64,000 bases of DNA from Rhizobium vallis (GTDB lineage: Bacteria > Pseudomonadota > Alphaproteobacteria > Rhizobiales > Rhizobiaceae). The notes under the pieces were generated by a model, which did no database searches, had not been told where the DNA came from, and saw nothing but the letters and a program-made list of their open reading frames with translations. Where the stretch lies: contig NZ_ML133699.1 in assembly GCF_003985155.1 (NCBI RefSeq), forward strand, positions 1 to 64,000, in the 5' to 3' direction. Of the stretch, positions 10,101 through 18,246 are shown piece by piece. How positions within the stretch are numbered: the stretch's first letter is position 1; each line of letters starts with the position of its first letter. Both the position numbers and the translations under genes were made by a program.

Positions 10101-10203
10101 CGTCGTCATGGCGACCGGCTATTCCTGCCGCTCACAGGCTAAGACGATCGACGCCATCCGCCCGCCGCACCCGCTTGAAGTTCTGGGCCGACTACTCCGC
10201 TAG
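7162..10203 (+). CDS. FAD/4Fe-4S oxidoreductase, YdiJ type; probable D-2-hydroxyglutarate dehydrogenase
   Basis: This is a large 1013-residue fusion of a flavin oxidase and an iron-sulfur reductase. The N-terminal FAD_binding_4 domain shows the PRGGGTGTNGQ nucleotide loop, followed by an FAD-oxidase C domain (FGHVDAGVLHVRP). A ferredoxin-like segment has CLACKACAGQCPVKV, and the C-terminal cysteine-rich CCG domain contains AGCCGMAGTFGHE. The layout and size match E. coli YdiJ, a D-2-hydroxyglutarate dehydrogenase. HglS upstream produces D-2-hydroxyglutarate, so oxidation to 2-oxoglutarate with electrons passed to the respiratory chain is the expected job. The frame is open further upstream to 6919, but ATG 7162 begins just after the aminotransferase stop and gives the family length. 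Confidence 0.9.
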   Translation: MIPRLRSDHGQQQSHPGFFERLVEAGFAGDVETKAASRTVSATDNSIYQIVPSGILFPKSVDDLKLIASVLSERRFRQIAIAPRGGGTGTNGQSLTSGVVVDCSRNMNRILEIDPVRRIARVQAGVVKDQLNRALKPYGLFFAPELSTSNRATIGGMVSTDACGQGSCLYGKTSSHVLGLHIVLTDGSDWWSRPMDDAQLGGIMAQQDRIGDIHRTVETIVRQKRERIAAVFPKLNRYMTGYDLAHIRREDGRFDLNAILCGSEGTLAMIAEAELNLLPIPAKTALVNIRYSDFNAALEDARSLTALKVASVETVDEKVLGLARKDIVWIGIARFFPDGDAVPANGINIVEVLADDAAELEEKLAALRETLDRGHDAGRLGYTVARDHQDIEAIWTMRKRAVGLLGNVDGPIRPVAFVEDTAVPPENLAAYIREFRALLDDAGVSYGMFGHVDAGVLHVRPALDLTREDHVPMVRRISDAVVALTRKHGGVLWGEHGKGVRSEYVPEFFGDLYPSLQDIKRAFDPENRLNPGKIAAPSSVSAPLLKIDAVPLRGASDRVIGNEIRAAFDNAAYCNGNGACFDFDETSPMCPSYKATRDRRFSPKGRAMLMREWLRLLADKGIDPRKEAGRLRSSNSFTRLPARLFNSLNPKNRADFSHEVREAMDNCLACKACAGQCPVKVSVPAFRSKFLELYYGRYLRPLKDPLVSAIETTLPWMRRVRPLYNLAAGTSFGQRLMRAAGLTSLPLLPQTSLQTAARRLGIATAAPEVLAKLSVAERQAIVVFVPDAFTASFDPDVVIAAIKLAEKMGLSPLLAASHVNGKALHVHGYVGQFEKAAHRTASYLQRLAETGVTLVGLDPSMTLAFRSEYKGITGIAPSAPVLLPQEWLAANIERLAKSIMPPSGKRFQLLPHCTERSNAPASIVQWKAVFDAVQIKLETIQAGCCGMAGTFGHETRNRAVSEQLYAMSWAAPIAASSDDTVVMATGYSCRSQAKTIDAIRPPHPLEVLGRLLR

Positions 10204-10214
10204 GCAATAAAAAA

Positions 10215-10240
10215 CGCCCGATCGCTTCCGCGACCGGGCG
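10215..10240 (-). terminator. Rho-independent terminator between convergent genes
   Basis: An imperfect stem (CGCCCGaTCGC / GCGAcCGGGCG) with a TTCC loop sits between the convergent 3' ends of the FAD/Fe-S oxidoreductase and the saccharopine/lysine dehydrogenase. On the minus strand it is followed by a run of U residues, so it mainly terminates the minus-strand gene. It lacks a U tract in the plus direction. Confidence 0.75.
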
Positions 10241-10262
10241 CTCCTAAATGCTTAGCGCAGGA

Positions 10263-11366
10263 TTACATCGCCTGCTTCAGGCGCATGGCCTCGGGATCAT
10301 AGACCCGGCCGAAACGGCTATTCAGGAAATCGGCCAGGGTGATCTCTTCCTGGCGGACGAAGCCCTTCTGCGGAAGTTTGCCATCTGCGAGGAGATCGAG
10401 AATGGTGGTGATGCCGGCCGCCGTGGTGATCTGGATCGCGCTCATCTTCTTGCCGGCAACGACGCCCGCATAAACCTTGTTCGCGTAGGTCTCCTGCATG
10501 TAGCGGCCATCCTTCCAGCCGCAGACGGTGACGAAGATCACGACAACGTCCTGCATGGTGGCCGGAAGGGCGTTCTCGAAGAGGTCCTTCAGAACGTCGC
10601 GGCGGTTCTTTAGGTTGAGGTCGTTCAGCAGCGCCTTGATGATCGCCTGATGGCCGGGATAGCGGATCGTCCGGTAGTTCATGGTCCGCACGCGGCCTTC
10701 GAGCGACTTCGCCAGCGTGCCGAGGCCGCCCGACGTGTTGAAGGCTTCATAGGTGACGCCGTCGAGCGAAAACTCTTCGCGCTCCTCCATCGCCGGAACC
10801 GTCGCGAGCTTGCCTTCGACGACAGCCTCGCAGGGCTCGATATACTCGTTGATCAGCCCGTCCGTGCTCCAGGTGAGATTGTAGTTCAGGGCATTCGACG
10901 GATATTGCGGCAAGGCCCCGACGCGCATGCGGACGCTGTCGAGCGTGTCGAAACGGGTCGCCAGCTCATTGGCAACGATCGAGATGAAGCCCGGCGCCAG
11001 ACCGCACTGCGGGATGAAGGCGACATCGGCACCGTTGGCGAGCTCTTCGACCTTCTTGGTAGTGGCGACGTCTTCCGTGAGATCGAGATAGTGGACCGAT
11101 GCTTCGAGCGCGGCTTCGGCAACCTTGCCGGTCAGATTGAAGGGCGCGGCCGAGAGAACGGCAAACTTGCCCTTGAGGACGGCGACCAGCGCAGCGCTAT
11201 CGGTGATGTCGACGGCTGCGGTCGAGATCGCCGGATGGCGGTCGATCTTGGAAAGCTGCTTCTCGTCGCGGTCGGTGACCACGACCTTGTAGTCGCCCGT
11301 TTCCGCCAGCATCAGCGCAATCGCTCCGCCGATCTTGCCAGCACCGATGACCACTGTTTCCTTCAT
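10263..11366 (-). CDS. Saccharopine dehydrogenase family protein, probable L-lysine 6-dehydrogenase
   Basis: This 367-residue protein starts with a Rossmann fold (VVIGAGKIGGAIALML, then acidic VVTDRD at the end of beta-2). The C-terminal domain is of the saccharopine reductase type. The size fits bacterial lysine 6-dehydrogenases, which deaminate the epsilon-amino group of lysine to give aminoadipate semialdehyde; such an enzyme is known from Agrobacterium. That product is the substrate of the ALDH7 enzyme encoded convergently next door. A saccharopine-forming or -cleaving role is the alternative, but no second saccharopine-pathway enzyme is visible here. I chose ATG 11366 (AAGGGGA upstream) over the longer frame to 11504, which would run into the regulator's promoter. 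Confidence 0.88.
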   Translation of the reverse strand: MKETVVIGAGKIGGAIALMLAETGDYKVVVTDRDEKQLSKIDRHPAISTAAVDITDSAALVAVLKGKFAVLSAAPFNLTGKVAEAALEASVHYLDLTEDVATTKKVEELANGADVAFIPQCGLAPGFISIVANELATRFDTLDSVRMRVGALPQYPSNALNYNLTWSTDGLINEYIEPCEAVVEGKLATVPAMEEREEFSLDGVTYEAFNTSGGLGTLAKSLEGRVRTMNYRTIRYPGHQAIIKALLNDLNLKNRRDVLKDLFENALPATMQDVVVIFVTVCGWKDGRYMQETYANKVYAGVVAGKKMSAIQITTAAGITTILDLLADGKLPQKGFVRQEEITLADFLNSRFGRVYDPEAMRLKQAM

Positions 11367-11504
11367 ATAAATCCCCTTTGTATCTTGAATAGGATACTTA
11401 TAAGTATCGGCGGCCATTGACCGGAACATAGCTACGGATTGAACGAAATGCGGTATATTTATATGCAGTTCGACGATTAAGTTGAGCAATATGTAGAGGT
11501 GCAT

Positions 11505-11936
11505 ATGCAGTTGACAGAAAAGGATCGGGAGCTTCTCGCTTTGCTGGGAGAAAATGCGCGAACGCCGGTAGCGTCATTGGCGAAAAGACTCTCGCTATCG
11601 AGAACAACCGTACAGGCGCGGCTGGACCGTCTCGAGAGGGAAGGGGTGATAACTGGCTATGGCGTCAGGTTATCTGACGAGTTCCTATCAAGCCTGGTAC
11701 GGGCTCATATCCTCATAACGATTGCACCTAAGGCGCTCGCGCAGGTAACCTCCTCGCTTGCGAAAATGAAGGCCGTCACAGCGCTTCATTCCGTGAGCGG
11801 TTCTTTCGATCTGATTGCAATCATTGTCGCGCCCTCGATTTCAGAGCTCGACGGGCTAATAGACGATATAGGGGTGATCGAAGGCGTTGAACGCACACTC
11901 TCTTCCATAATTCTGTCGACCCGGATCGCACGGTAG
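11505..11936 (+). CDS. Lrp/AsnC-family transcriptional regulator
   Basis: This 143-residue regulator has an N-terminal helix-turn-helix (DRELLALLGENARTPVASLA, then SRTTVQARLDRLEREGVI) and a C-terminal RAM ligand-binding domain (HSVSGSFDLIAIIV). It is divergent from the lysine/saccharopine dehydrogenase gene with about 138 bp between, the usual arrangement for an Lrp protein that senses the amino acid its target degrades. Lysine is the likely ligand by context. ATG 11505 has GAGGT close in front; a GTG at 11499 in the same frame is possible. Confidence 0.9.
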   Translation: MQLTEKDRELLALLGENARTPVASLAKRLSLSRTTVQARLDRLEREGVITGYGVRLSDEFLSSLVRAHILITIAPKALAQVTSSLAKMKAVTALHSVSGSFDLIAIIVAPSISELDGLIDDIGVIEGVERTLSSIILSTRIAR

Positions 11937-12020
11937 TGCGCATAGCTCGCTGGCCTATCTTGAGACTCCGCAGAATGGATTCATGTTCCATAATGTCTTC
12001 ATGCGATGCCTCGGTCGCAT

Positions 12021-12660
12021 TCAATCTGGAACCAGCACCCTGCCCAAGACGGAATTCATCGCTTTCGGGCAGCGATTGCCGGCGAGCGGCTTCGCTTCAG
12101 GTGAGATGCGAACTTTCATCGCGAATGCACCCATTCGCGTCGGCCTTTCGGATGTTTCGTTCTGTCGGCGAGCGCTTCGCGCAACTCCGGCAAGGCGGCC
12201 ACCACTTGACGAAGCGCGGTGATGTCGACCGTGCCCAGGAGCAGTTCTTTGTTGCCGCCCAGCCGTTCGGGCCTCTAGTCGCGTCTCATTTCCTTCGCCA
12301 TAGGCTAGGAGGTCGCCGAACGGCAATTCGCCATACGCATCGCGCAACTCATTGCTGCTGCAAGGAAAGATCTCGGTGAAGAGCACCGTAGTGCTGATGA
12401 CTCCATTCGGTTTTACCGGGAACCGGCGCTGCACCATGAAACCATAGACCTCGGAAAGGTCCGTTTCGGACCCTAGCACCAATTTGAGTTCGATCGCGCA
12501 GTTACCCGCCTTTTGAGACAGCATCACTGCCAGATATCGAGCCCCATCGTTCGGCTTTGCAGGAAACGAAGATAATGGCTTGGGCAGTACCGGTGCAGCA
12601 TCACGGCGCGTTACCGACCAACGTCGACGGCACATGCTGCAACCAATCACATAGCCCTGC
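12021..12660 (-). pseudogene. Decayed gene of unknown family
   Basis: Two minus-strand frames look protein-like and join through a frameshift near 12280. The upstream part (about 12270-12600) reads VYGFMVQRRFPVKPNGVIS with ELPFGDLLAYGEG nearby. The downstream part (about 12172-12275) reads GNKELLLGTVDITALRQVVA and ends at HSR with a stop. I do not recognise the family. It lies between the Lrp gene and a truncated cheW, in an area with other broken genes. Confidence 0.35.
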
Positions 12661-12738
12661 TGGTGGGTTTTTTCGGCCTGCCACACTTTAATGTGCCGGA
12701 ATTTTCGAAGAGGCCACGGCACTGACGGCACAGCTCGA

Positions 12739-13101
12739 ACTCAAACACCTAGCCCGGTTCCTCACGCGCCATCTGATGTTTTGGGGGTCATGAACTTGCG
12801 CGGCTCCGTCATTCCGATTGTCGACCTTGCACGCAAGCTCGGCATGACGGTAACTGCGCCTAATGAACGAAGCGCCATCGTGGTCGCGGAGGTTCATGGG
12901 ACGGTGCTCGGTCTGCTGGTCGACCAGGTGTCGGACATTCTTACCGTTCGCGGCGACCAGATCCAGCCCGTGCCCGAAATGGCCACCTCTTTCGATCGCG
13001 GCTTCACCGACGGCATCATCACCCACGAGAACGGCATGATTTGCTTCCTCAATCTCGCTCGGATGTTCCGGCCGAACGACATCGACAACCTTGCTGCGTA
13101 A
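12739..13101 (+). pseudogene. cheW: CheW, N-terminally truncated
   Basis: The frame shows the C-terminal two thirds of the chemotaxis coupling protein CheW: VPHAPSDVLGVMNLRGSVIP, then VVAEVHGTVLGLLVDQVSDI, ending normally in NLARMF...NLAA and a stop. The first ~45 residues, which form the beginning of the SH3-like fold, are missing, and no usable start with a ribosome-binding site precedes the conserved part. It is probably a nonfunctional remnant. It sits directly upstream of a GGDEF-EAL gene. Confidence 0.8.
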
Positions 13102-13355
13102 GGCGCCGCGGCAAGCGCTCAATGAGCGGCATGGCTCGCGTCGTCATTGGCTCCTGACGTGGCGAGCTGTCCTCCAGCCGCGCGTTCGGCTTGACGCCGC
13201 AAGGGACCTACCGCCCCTCAAGATCACTTGCCAAACTTAGTGAGATTTTTGTGCCGGGCTGGGGCAAAACTTGCTTAATTAAAACAACAGAGTGAACGGT
13301 ATTGGGGGATGAATGCAGCAGATCGAAAGATCAAACCAATCTACTAGCCATAGCG

Positions 13356-15461
13356 ATGGGGTCGGCGTCGATGCGTGAACGACGGAAATCAATAATCAAG
13401 CCCAGGCAATCCGTCGAGAAATATATTCGGTCGATCGCACGGCATTACGTCAACGCAGTGATCGTCATGACGATGCTCATCGCCGCCACCTATCTGACAT
13501 TGGTTGTCGCGCTCGACCGCCATTCTCTACAGCAAAATATCAGCTTTCTGACTGGCAACCAGTTCATCCGCTTCCAGCAACTTGCCAACCAGACGCGGGC
13601 GCTGATGCGTGCTTCGGCCGACTCCAGCCTGCCCGAATACATTATCGACCCCATACGTGCCAACGTAGAGAGTGCGATCGGCGACATTCGCGAAATCAGC
13701 CGGCAATTGGACGCGCTGCATAACGAAATCGGGCGGAATTTCCTCGAGCGGCTCAATCCCCGTGACGACATATCCGAGCAGTTGCGACTCGACCTTAACG
13801 AGCGGCTGGAATCCTTTCTCGATCGCGCTACCCGGATCGCCACTGCCAACGCCAAGGATCGGCGCGAGCGCTACTCGTTCTGGGGACCGGTTGACTTTTC
13901 CGTCGCGTCCGACAGCATCCTCATGCGGCAGTTCAGCGATCTCATCCTGCGTGCCTATGAACGCAGCAACATCAGCATCCACAATGCGAAGCTGATTAGC
14001 ACGTGCCTTCTGGCGCTGATCGCATCCATTGTCATCCTCGCCAGCGTCCTGCTATTCGGTCCGCTCCTCAAGAAACTCGGCAACGAGCATCGCCGGACCA
14101 TGGAGTTCGAGAACCGGCTGACGAAGCTCGCCCATACCGACGCCCTGACGGGGCTCAGCAATCGTTCGTCCTTCAATCACGCCCTCGGCAATCTCTTCTC
14201 GGATCTGGACCGAAGGGGCACGGGATTCTCTTTGCTGCTCGTGGACCTCGATCGCTTCAAGAGCATCAACGACAACCTCGGTCATCCGGCGGGAGACGCG
14301 GTTCTGTGTCATATCGCCCGCGCCCTACAGAAAACCTTCCGTTCGTGCGATATTTCTGCCCGGCTAGGCGGTGACGAATTCGCTGTGCTCCTGCCGGGAG
14401 TAACGGATGTTGCGGCGCTGGCCACGATAGCCAATCGCGCGGTCGGGGCGATCGCAGATGAAATTCCCTTCGAGGGGCGCGCCATCCAGGCAACTGCCAG
14501 CATTGGCGGCGCGGTCGTGCCGAACCATGCCTCGGACGAGGTGAGCCTAATGCGCATGGCGGATCTGGCGCTCTATACGGCGAAGACCACGCGTAACGCC
14601 GCCGTTATTTTCGACGAGGCGGCGCTAGCAAGACAGCTCGAGCAGAACCAATTGTCCATTGCTCTCGTTCTTGCCGTCGATCGCGACGAATTCGTAGTGC
14701 ACTACCAGCCGAAGGTCGATCTCGCAACCGGTGCGCATCTCGGCTTCGAAGCGCTTGTGCGCTGGCAACATCCGAAACTCGGCCTGTTGCCGCCAGGACG
14801 CTTTCTGCCCCTAATGGAGGGAACGCAGCTAATTCGTGGAATGTCGCGCGCAGTGATCGCGACCGTTGGCCGGGACCTCTGTGCGTGGAAGACAGCCGGG
14901 TTCCGTCCCGGCACAATCTCGATCAATCTGCCCGAGATTCTTCTCCTCGATGAGGAGGGCTATGATATGCTCGCCGCAGCCATCCGGGACAATGGCCTCG
15001 ATTGGAAGGATTTCGCGGTGGAAATCACTGAGGACGTGTTCCTCAACCGCCGAGCCGAGCAGATGTTCGACACCGTCGCGCGCTTCCGCAAGCATGGCGT
15101 CTCGGTTTCACTCGATGACTTCGGAACCGGCTTTGCCTCGCTCGTGCATCTGCGCGACTTCCCCTTCGACGAGTTGAAGATCGATCGCAGCTTTGTTTCC
15201 GGCATCGGAGCCGACCCCCGTTCCGAGCAGATCGTTCGCGCGATGATCGACCTGTCGCGCAACCTCGGCAAACGCTGCGTCGCGGAAGGCATCGAGACAG
15301 AGGAGCAGCGCCGTTTCCTGCTTGATTGCGGCTGCGAGATTGGCCAGGGATATCTGTTCGCCAAACCACAATCGACCACTCTGGCAGGGGAATATCTAAC
15401 CAAGAAATCCAGCGCTCCTCGCCGCTCCGCGGCCGAATGCAAGCCGCAACGGTGCGCGTAA
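13356..15461 (+). CDS. Membrane-bound GGDEF-EAL protein (c-di-GMP synthase/phosphodiesterase)
   Basis: About 701 residues. An N-terminal transmembrane helix (VIVMTMLIAATYLTLVVAL), a ~170-residue periplasmic region and a second helix (LLALIASIVILASVLLFG) precede a GGDEF domain and a C-terminal EAL domain. Both catalytic sites look complete: GGDEF is intact with an upstream RxxD inhibitory site (RSCD-5-GGDEF), and the EAL half keeps FEALVRW, INLPE, ITEDV, DDFGTG, ELKIDRSFV, EGIE and QGYLFAKP. It may therefore make or degrade cyclic-di-GMP in response to a periplasmic signal. The start is uncertain: the frame opens at TTG 13302, and ATG 13356 or 13371 are alternatives. A periplasmic sugar-binding-protein pseudogene follows 36 bp downstream. 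Confidence 0.92.
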   Translation: MGSASMRERRKSIIKPRQSVEKYIRSIARHYVNAVIVMTMLIAATYLTLVVALDRHSLQQNISFLTGNQFIRFQQLANQTRALMRASADSSLPEYIIDPIRANVESAIGDIREISRQLDALHNEIGRNFLERLNPRDDISEQLRLDLNERLESFLDRATRIATANAKDRRERYSFWGPVDFSVASDSILMRQFSDLILRAYERSNISIHNAKLISTCLLALIASIVILASVLLFGPLLKKLGNEHRRTMEFENRLTKLAHTDALTGLSNRSSFNHALGNLFSDLDRRGTGFSLLLVDLDRFKSINDNLGHPAGDAVLCHIARALQKTFRSCDISARLGGDEFAVLLPGVTDVAALATIANRAVGAIADEIPFEGRAIQATASIGGAVVPNHASDEVSLMRMADLALYTAKTTRNAAVIFDEAALARQLEQNQLSIALVLAVDRDEFVVHYQPKVDLATGAHLGFEALVRWQHPKLGLLPPGRFLPLMEGTQLIRGMSRAVIATVGRDLCAWKTAGFRPGTISINLPEILLLDEEGYDMLAAAIRDNGLDWKDFAVEITEDVFLNRRAEQMFDTVARFRKHGVSVSLDDFGTGFASLVHLRDFPFDELKIDRSFVSGIGADPRSEQIVRAMIDLSRNLGKRCVAEGIETEEQRRFLLDCGCEIGQGYLFAKPQSTTLAGEYLTKKSSAPRRSAAECKPQRCA

Positions 15462-15497
15462 TCACGACAAAGCGGCATCGCGGAACTGGAAAAAAGA

Positions 15498-16748
15498 ATG
15501 AACAAGGAAGTAAGGAATGCCTGTCTAACGGCCGCAGCCTTGGTGCTAGCGAGTTCGTTCGAGCCTGCGGCCGCGGAGGAGCGAGGGACAGTAGATGTCG
15601 TTCACTTCCGGGTGTCGAAAAGTGAATCGGCAGCACTTGATGTCTTCCGGACGGCGTGGACCTCTGCTGGTAACCGCTGGATCGATCTCCCGGCGAAGAA
15701 TAAGGTGGCGGTGCAGAGGGTCGTTAGCGACCGCGTTGCCAGTGGCTATCCGCCTGCCGTCATGCAATGGAACGCCAATGAGGGCTCGCGCGAACTGCCG
15801 GAAATGGGCATCGTACTTGACATTGAAGAGGCGGCAAAAGCCGACCACTAGCGCGAAGTACTTCCCCCAACTGTGCTTGATCGCATTACCTACAAGGACG
15901 AAGTCTATTTCGCGCGGACCAACATCCACGCTGAAAACTGGCTCTGGACCAGCGAAGCCATTTTCCGCCAAGTCGACTTGCAGATACCGCAGACCTGGGA
16001 TGACATCTTTGCCGCTGCCGAAAAGATTAAGACGACAGGGCGAATACCAATCGCTCTCGGCAGTGGCCGGTTTGAGATATCCTATATCTTCAATGACATC
16101 ATGTATTCTAAGCTTGGCCCGGCGGGCTATGGGCGTTTCATCAGCGGCGACCCGGCAATAGCAGCCGACCCGCGAACGGCGGAATCGCTCGAAATGCTGC
16201 GGCGACTTTCTCGCTATGTTGAGCCGGAAGAAGTACGCGCCCGAAAAACCTGGGCAGATGCAACACTCGCCGTAGGCCGAGGCGAAGCCGGCATGCAGTT
16301 CATGGGAGACTGGGCTAAGGGCGAACTGGTCGCCAACGGCTACGCCGTAGACAAGGACTTCGGTTGCGCCTTGGCGCCCGGCACTGAGATCGCATATTTC
16401 ATGGTCATCGACGCCTTTGCCTTTCCGCTCACCAACCAAGAAGGGTCGGCGGAGACGCAGCGCGCCTTCGTGCGCATGGTCCTTGATCGCAACAATCAGA
16501 TCGCGTTCAGCCGGGCTAAGGGTTCTCTTCCGGTGCGGACTGACGTCAACCCGAGCGGACTCGACCGTTGTGGGCGGCTGGGCTTGGAAATGATCGCTAG
16601 AAGGGGCGATGTCAGTGCGCAATCAATGGCCATGCCGACGCAAATGAATGAAGGCTTTTTTGCTTTGCTTGCCGAGTTCTTCAATGGCGAAAGCATGCCA
16701 ATCGAAACGGCACAGCGACGCCTGTACGACCTCTTCCAAGAGAGGTGA
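15498..16748 (+). pseudogene. Sugar ABC substrate-binding protein interrupted by one nonsense codon
   Basis: The frame codes for a full-length (~416 residue) family 1 extracellular solute-binding protein with a signal peptide (ACLTAAALVLASSFEPAAA). It is broken only by an in-frame TAG at 15849-15851. The paralogue at 578-1461 has Trp at this site (ADHWRD), and the sequence resumes in frame as REVLPPTVLDRI, so the simplest history is TGG to TAG. Everything else looks intact, through to the C-terminal ETAQRRLYDLFQER. It follows the GGDEF-EAL gene by 36 bp on the same strand and has no permease neighbours, so it may have served as a sensor accessory rather than a transporter part. Unless the TAG is read through, the product is inactive. 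Confidence 0.88.
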
Positions 16749-17317
16749 CCAACGTGACCCGATGCGAAACACCGCAGTTTGGCAATTCTAACCTCTCGAC
16801 ACAGAGCGATCGACGGTAGTCTTGAGAACGGCGCAAACGGATGTTTGAGGAAGCAGCGCAAATGTGTTGCGGGCGTCATGCCGTGCGGAATGGACGTTTA
16901 TACGAGAAAAGGTGCCCCATGAACGCCATGGACATCCCGAGTATTCAGAGTGGCTAGGTCCTGAGGGGCTAGCTTCGTCGCGGAAATTTGACTTCATGCG
17001 CGCCAGAATGTCGGGAGCTATGCGCTACAAATGAGCTTGCCGCCGAAAAGATAGAACCACATTCTGCCAGCACCGGGAGAGAGGCTATCTGCGGACAATG
17101 CGGACTTTCTACAGAGTTTATGGCGGACGGTTAGCACGGCATCCGACTGCGCAAGCCGCCGGATGGCCACGACCCAGTTCAATCGTCACAGCGCTGCGCT
17201 TCCGTCGGGATGTGATGTGGTGGTCGGCTGTTGCAATATTCCGTCGCAAAAGCCCAACCTTAATTGGGAATTTTGCGACGATACCCCTTCGACCGGTAGG
17301 GAAAGGAGATTGAGTAT
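16749..17317. other. Non-coding interval
   Basis: No gene is recognisable in these ~570 bases. The only structured element seen is the long inverted repeat at 17242-17280. Confidence 0.5.
17242..17280. repeat. Long imperfect inverted repeat
   Basis: CGTCGCAAAAgCCCAA and its near-complement TTGGGaaTTTTGCGACG flank a 6-base centre. It lies 38 bases beyond the 3' end of the SnoaL-like gene, so it could be that gene's terminator, although the arms are unusually long. It might also be a relic of a transposable-element end. Confidence 0.6.
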
Positions 17318-17701
17318 TTATCTCAGTCCCGCAGCGGTAAACGACCAGTGCGTTTGCACGATCTGCCAAACGTCGGACTGACGGCGATAAACCTCAGTGC
17401 AGTTCCAACGCATCTCCGCACCTTCGCTGCCGCTGTAGGAGACGAAACGGAACGTAAGGACCGCTGCGTCTCCGATTTCCTGCACATGCGGTTCTATCAG
17501 CTCGTAGCGTGGCGCGAAAATCTGGCCGCGAATGCCATCATAGTGAGCCTTGAGTTGGTCGAAGCTGTCGAGCCGAGTTGAAAGAAAAGGGTCGAAATAG
17601 ACGACATCTTGCGCCGAGATCTCAAGGAAGCCGTCAGGGTCGCCGTTGCACCAGCGAGCGAGGGCCGCCTTCTCTAGTTCGATGACTGGATGGTTCTTCA
17701 T
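17318..17701 (-). CDS. SnoaL-like / NTF2-fold protein
   Basis: This 127-residue protein has the compact alpha+beta cone layout of SnoaL/DUF4440 proteins: an N-terminal helix with LEKAALARWCNGDPDGFLEI, then AQDVVYFDPF, and a C-terminal sheet ending YRRQSDVWQIVQTHWSFT. Family members are small-molecule isomerases or hydrolases, or have no known reaction, so no substrate is proposed. ATG 17701 is preceded by GGAG. It is divergent from an HxlR regulator 110 bp away, which probably controls it. Confidence 0.85.
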   Translation of the reverse strand: MKNHPVIELEKAALARWCNGDPDGFLEISAQDVVYFDPFLSTRLDSFDQLKAHYDGIRGQIFAPRYELIEPHVQEIGDAAVLTFRFVSYSGSEGAEMRWNCTEVYRRQSDVWQIVQTHWSFTAAGLR

Positions 17702-17811
17702 GCTTCTGACTCCTGTTAGATGGAGCCGCGGTGATAGACTAGACGATAGTTTTTGCAAGTACGCACAAATTGAGCATATACTGTCGTATTTGATACCGTT
17801 GAGGAGGCATA

Positions 17812-18153
17812 ATGCGAAAACAGCGTCACGAGGTATACAGAAACTGCCCTGTGGAAGCCGCGCTCGATATCGTGGGCGGGAAATGGAAGGCGATCCTGCT
17901 GTTTCATATCCTCGAAGGAACAAAGCGCTTCAACGAGCTTGGCCGCCTCCTGCCGGGGCTAACGCAGCGCATGCTCACGACGCAACTGCGGGAAATGGAG
18001 GCGGATGGTGTCATCGCCCGTACCGTCTATCCGCAAGTACCGCCGAAGGTGGAATATTCCATCACGCCATTCGGCCGTACCCTTGAACCGCTGCTTCGGG
18101 AGTTGGCGCTATGGGCCGATGCGCACGTCAAGCCTCGTCTTGGCGAGCCGTGA
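17812..18153 (+). CDS. HxlR-family winged-helix transcriptional regulator
   Basis: This 113-residue regulator shows the full HxlR signature: NCPVEAALDIVGGKWKAILL at residues 11-30, KRFNELGRLLPGLTQRMLTT and a wing with PPKVEYSITPFG. The N-terminal cysteine (about residue 12) is typical of redox- or aldehyde-sensing HxlR proteins. It is transcribed away from the SnoaL-like gene, the common pattern for HxlR regulators and their single target. Confidence 0.9.
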   Translation: MRKQRHEVYRNCPVEAALDIVGGKWKAILLFHILEGTKRFNELGRLLPGLTQRMLTTQLREMEADGVIARTVYPQVPPKVEYSITPFGRTLEPLLRELALWADAHVKPRLGEP

Positions 18154-18246
18154 GCGCTTGGAATCTTACGGGATTGGAAAGCGAGTCGGCATCTGTCGCG
18201 TTTCGTCGCAAATCTACTGATTTTTCTGGAAACTGGTCGAATTGAC

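Noticed and set aside
11461..11510. Direct repeat ATATGCAG (11461 and 11503) as an Lrp operator
   Set aside because: An 8-base repeat in an A+T-rich intergenic region, one copy spanning the start codon, is weak evidence.
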